Source: Polaribacter glomeratus
Lineage (GTDB): Bacteria; Bacteroidota; Bacteroidia; Flavobacteriales; Flavobacteriaceae
Assembly: GCF_002954665.1 (NCBI RefSeq)
Contig: NZ_MSCM01000001.1
Coordinates: 821,786-885,785, forward strand
Direction: 5' to 3'
DNA length: 64,000 nucleotides
Positions 62,185 to 64,000 of the stretch are shown piece by piece. Numbering within the stretch: the stretch's first letter is position 1; each line of letters starts with the position of its first letter. The position numbers and the translations under genes are program-made. The notes under the pieces were generated by a model that did no database searches, was not told where the DNA came from, and was given only the letters and a program-made list of their open reading frames with translations.

Positions 62185-62682
62185 ATGGATACTATTCGAA
62201 AAAACAACTCTACTAACGAATTAGATAAAACTGACGAACAAATAATTAGACTCTTACAAAAGAATGCGAGATTATCTAATAAACAAATTGCTGCAGAAGT
62301 TGGTATTGCAGAGTCTACCTGTTCTGAAAGGATGCGTAAATTACAGCGAAAAAAAATATTTTTCGGGTTTCACGCTATTGTTGATTCTTCTAAACTTGGT
62401 ACCAATATAGAAGCAATGGTTGCTATAAAATTAACCAAAAACACAAAAGATGAAGTTGAAGATTTTAAAAAATCAATGTCTTTGTTACCTGAGGTTGTTA
62501 ATATTTATCACCTAGCAGGTCAAATTGATTTTCTGCTTTACATTGCAGTAAGAGATAAAAATCATTTAAGAGATTTTGTAATGGATTATGTTACAAAAGA
62601 TTATGTAAAAAGTTTAGAAACTTCTTTGATTTACGATTTTTCACACAACCCATTGTTTCCTATTTATTTAGATAATGAATAA
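62185..62682 (+). CDS. Lrp/AsnC-family transcriptional regulator
   Basis: The 165-aa protein has an HTH (DEQIIRLLQKNARLSNKQIA, then EVGIAESTCSERMRKLQRKK) and a RAM-like effector domain (IEAMVAIKLTKNTKDEVEDF, VVNIYHLAGQIDFLLYIAV). The H-x-A-G-x-x-D turn fits ligand-binding Lrp/AsnC proteins. It is only distantly similar to the Lrp-type protein at 48.1 kb. Convergent with the aldehyde dehydrogenase gene; a regulatory link to it is possible but not shown. Confidence 0.9.
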   Translation: MDTIRKNNSTNELDKTDEQIIRLLQKNARLSNKQIAAEVGIAESTCSERMRKLQRKKIFFGFHAIVDSSKLGTNIEAMVAIKLTKNTKDEVEDFKKSMSLLPEVVNIYHLAGQIDFLLYIAVRDKNHLRDFVMDYVTKDYVKSLETSLIYDFSHNPLFPIYLDNE

Positions 62683-62722
62683 AGGAGAAATTCTAATTAA
62701 AATATTGATTAGATCTTCTCCT
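62683..62722. terminator. Inverted repeat between convergent genes
   Basis: AGGAGAA + TCTAAT pairs with ATTAGA + TTCTCCT around a 10-nt loop, right at the Lrp-type stop. It has no T run, so it may act as a weak bidirectional terminator or an mRNA end structure. Confidence 0.5.
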
Positions 62723-62754
62723 CTATACTTGCTAATTGAAAAAATAAATTATAT

Positions 62755-64000
62755 TTATATTTTTAACTTGAAACAAACAACTTTGGTTTCAGACATCGCT
62801 TCAATAGCAGATTTTACGCCTTCTCTACCTATTCCGCTGTTTTTAACGCCGCCAAAAGGCATAGCATCAATTCTATAATCTGTAGAATCGTTAATCATTA
62901 CACCAGCGCACTCTAGTTCATTAATTGCTTTATGTGTATTATTAATATCATTCGTAAAAATTGCAGTATGCAAACCAAAAGGAGATTTATTACAGCATGC
63001 TATTGCTTCCTCTAAATTTTTTATTTTTGAAATAGTTACTACGGGCCCAAAAACTTCTTTGCAATTGGCGATATCATTATTACAGTCAGCCTCCAAAATG
63101 GTTGGCACATAACAATTTCCAATTGTTTTTCCTCCACTAATTATTTTTGCTCCATGATTTATGCTTTCGGCAACAAACAGCTCAATCTGATTAATTGATT
63201 CTTTACTAATAATTGGTCCAATATCTATATCTTCTGATAAAGGTGAACCAATTTTTAAAGTAGCAGTTAATTGAGAAAAATTATTTAAAAATGAATCGTA
63301 AATACCCTCTTCAACAAAAATTCGTTTTACACCAACACAATTTTGGCCACTTGCAAAAAATGCTCCTGAAACACAAGATTGAACAGCGTCTTCTACATCA
63401 GCATCAGACAAAACGATTACAGGAGAATTAGAACCCAATTCCATCACTATTTTCTTTAGACCTGCTTTTCTCTGGATAACCTTTGCTGCTTCTACTCCAC
63501 CCGTAAAACTTATTAATCTTATTCTATCATCGCTAATGAGCGCATCACCAAAGTATTCTGGAGAACCTGTAATTACACTTAACATTTCTTTTGGTAAGCC
63601 AGCTTCAGAAAGAATTTCACTAAACTTAATGGCTACTAAAGGTGTAAAATCACTTGGTTTTAATATAACAGGATTTCCAGCTGCAATTGCTGGCCCTAGC
63701 TTGTGACAAATTAAGTTTAAAGGATCATTAAAAGGTGTAATGGCAACAACAATACCAATTGGTACTTTTACTTCGTACCCAGCTCTGTCTTCTGAACCTG
63801 GAACTGCGTTAAACGGAATAGTGGCTCCAATTATTCTTCCTGCTTCTTCTGCAGAAAGTTGCATGGTATTTAAAGCTCTAGTAACTTCTTTTCTTGCCTG
63901 AACTATTGTCTTTATTCCTTCTGTTGCAATGAGATTCGATAATACATCAAATTCTCGCTCCATTATAGTTACGGCTTTTCTAAGAATCGCTATTCTTTTT
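62755..64000 (-). CDS. NAD(P)-dependent aldehyde dehydrogenase (5' end beyond window)
   Basis: Aldehydes are oxidised to acids. The reading frame stays open through ATG 63963 to the window edge (KRIAILRKAVT before that Met). This matches the N-terminal part of ALDHs, so the true start lies outside. Visible are ITPFNDPLNL, KPSDFTPLVA, FTGGVEAAKVI, the general base Glu in VMELGSNSP, the nucleophile Cys in ASGQNCVGVKR and EVFGPVV. About 415 residues are seen of an expected 470. Substrate not decided; it resembles glyceraldehyde/succinate-semialdehyde-type ALDHs. Confidence 0.9.
   Translation of the reverse strand, partial: KRIAILRKAVTIMEREFDVLSNLIATEGIKTIVQARKEVTRALNTMQLSAEEAGRIIGATIPFNAVPGSEDRAGYEVKVPIGIVVAITPFNDPLNLICHKLGPAIAAGNPVILKPSDFTPLVAIKFSEILSEAGLPKEMLSVITGSPEYFGDALISDDRIRLISFTGGVEAAKVIQRKAGLKKIVMELGSNSPVIVLSDADVEDAVQSCVSGAFFASGQNCVGVKRIFVEEGIYDSFLNNFSQLTATLKIGSPLSEDIDIGPIISKESINQIELFVAESINHGAKIISGGKTIGNCYVPTILEADCNNDIANCKEVFGPVVTISKIKNLEEAIACCNKSPFGLHTAIFTNDINNTHKAINELECAGVMINDSTDYRIDAMPFGGVKNSGIGREGVKSAIEAMSETKVVCFKLKI

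Noticed and set aside
1..64000. tRNA, rRNA, tmRNA or known riboswitch genes
   Set aside because: I scanned intergenic parts for T-loop (GGTTCRA) and other obvious signatures and saw none; a covariance-model search was not possible here.

Overview
The window is AT-rich (about 30% GC by eye), mostly chromosomal DNA from a marine-type Flavobacteriaceae bacterium. The Polaribacter/Tenacibaculum neighbourhood is my inference from protein style, not a database result. Support comes from a type IX secretion (T9SS) C-terminal sorting domain, many short-signal lipoproteins, the Bacteroidota promoter form TTG-N19-21-TAnnTTTG before many genes, DUF4252, DUF6090 and DUF4870 families, and a MoxR/DUF58/DUF4129/DUF4350/SpoIIM/RDD cluster. 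No rRNA, tRNA, CRISPR array, transposase or integrase was recognised. Both window edges cut genes: an MG2-like outer-membrane protein on the left and an aldehyde dehydrogenase on the right.

Left third (1-22 kb): a DEAD/DEAH-type helicase, then a polyamine operon (arginine decarboxylase, agmatinase, deoxyhypusine synthase-like enzyme, small acidic protein) behind a leader of about 300 nt. Next come a GNAT-nitrilase fusion, fumarylacetoacetase and glyA. A LacI-type regulator faces kdgK-eda (2-keto-3-deoxygluconate catabolism), with two identical operators between them. EamA transporter, surface lipoproteins, mnmE, MscS channel, Dps, DUF4870 and RmuC follow.

Middle (22-44 kb): acyltransferase, PepT, an Asp-box repeat lipoprotein, patatin-like lipase and two tandem S41-protease lipoproteins. 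An ECF sigma/anti-sigma/DUF4252 operon has a promoter matching the one before the DUF4870 gene 9.7 kb away, so both probably belong to one ECF regulon. After an M1 aminopeptidase lies about 1.5 kb of decayed DNA: an MtfA-like (M90) metallopeptidase pseudogene, two bipartite GCTAAC/GTTAGC palindromes and degenerate direct repeats. A B12-binding radical SAM gene follows. Its last 75 bp are repeated 3,760 bp downstream, so a secreted-protein operon (T9SS protein, tail-fibre-like protein, NodB-like protein) is bracketed by direct repeats and may be an insertion.

Right third (44-64 kb): DUF6090, then an XRE regulator / HipA-like kinase / DUF3037 operon resembling hipBA, next to an intergenic region holding four TTTACA-type palindromes. 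Then M14-like peptidase, Lrp regulator, fused 2-oxoacid dehydrogenase E1, MDR oxidoreductase, CPXCG protein, RluA-type pseudouridine synthase, Bcr/CflA-type efflux, two DUF805 proteins, the MoxR cluster, a 1-kb non-coding stretch with a MITE-like nested palindrome, a second Lrp regulator and the aldehyde dehydrogenase.
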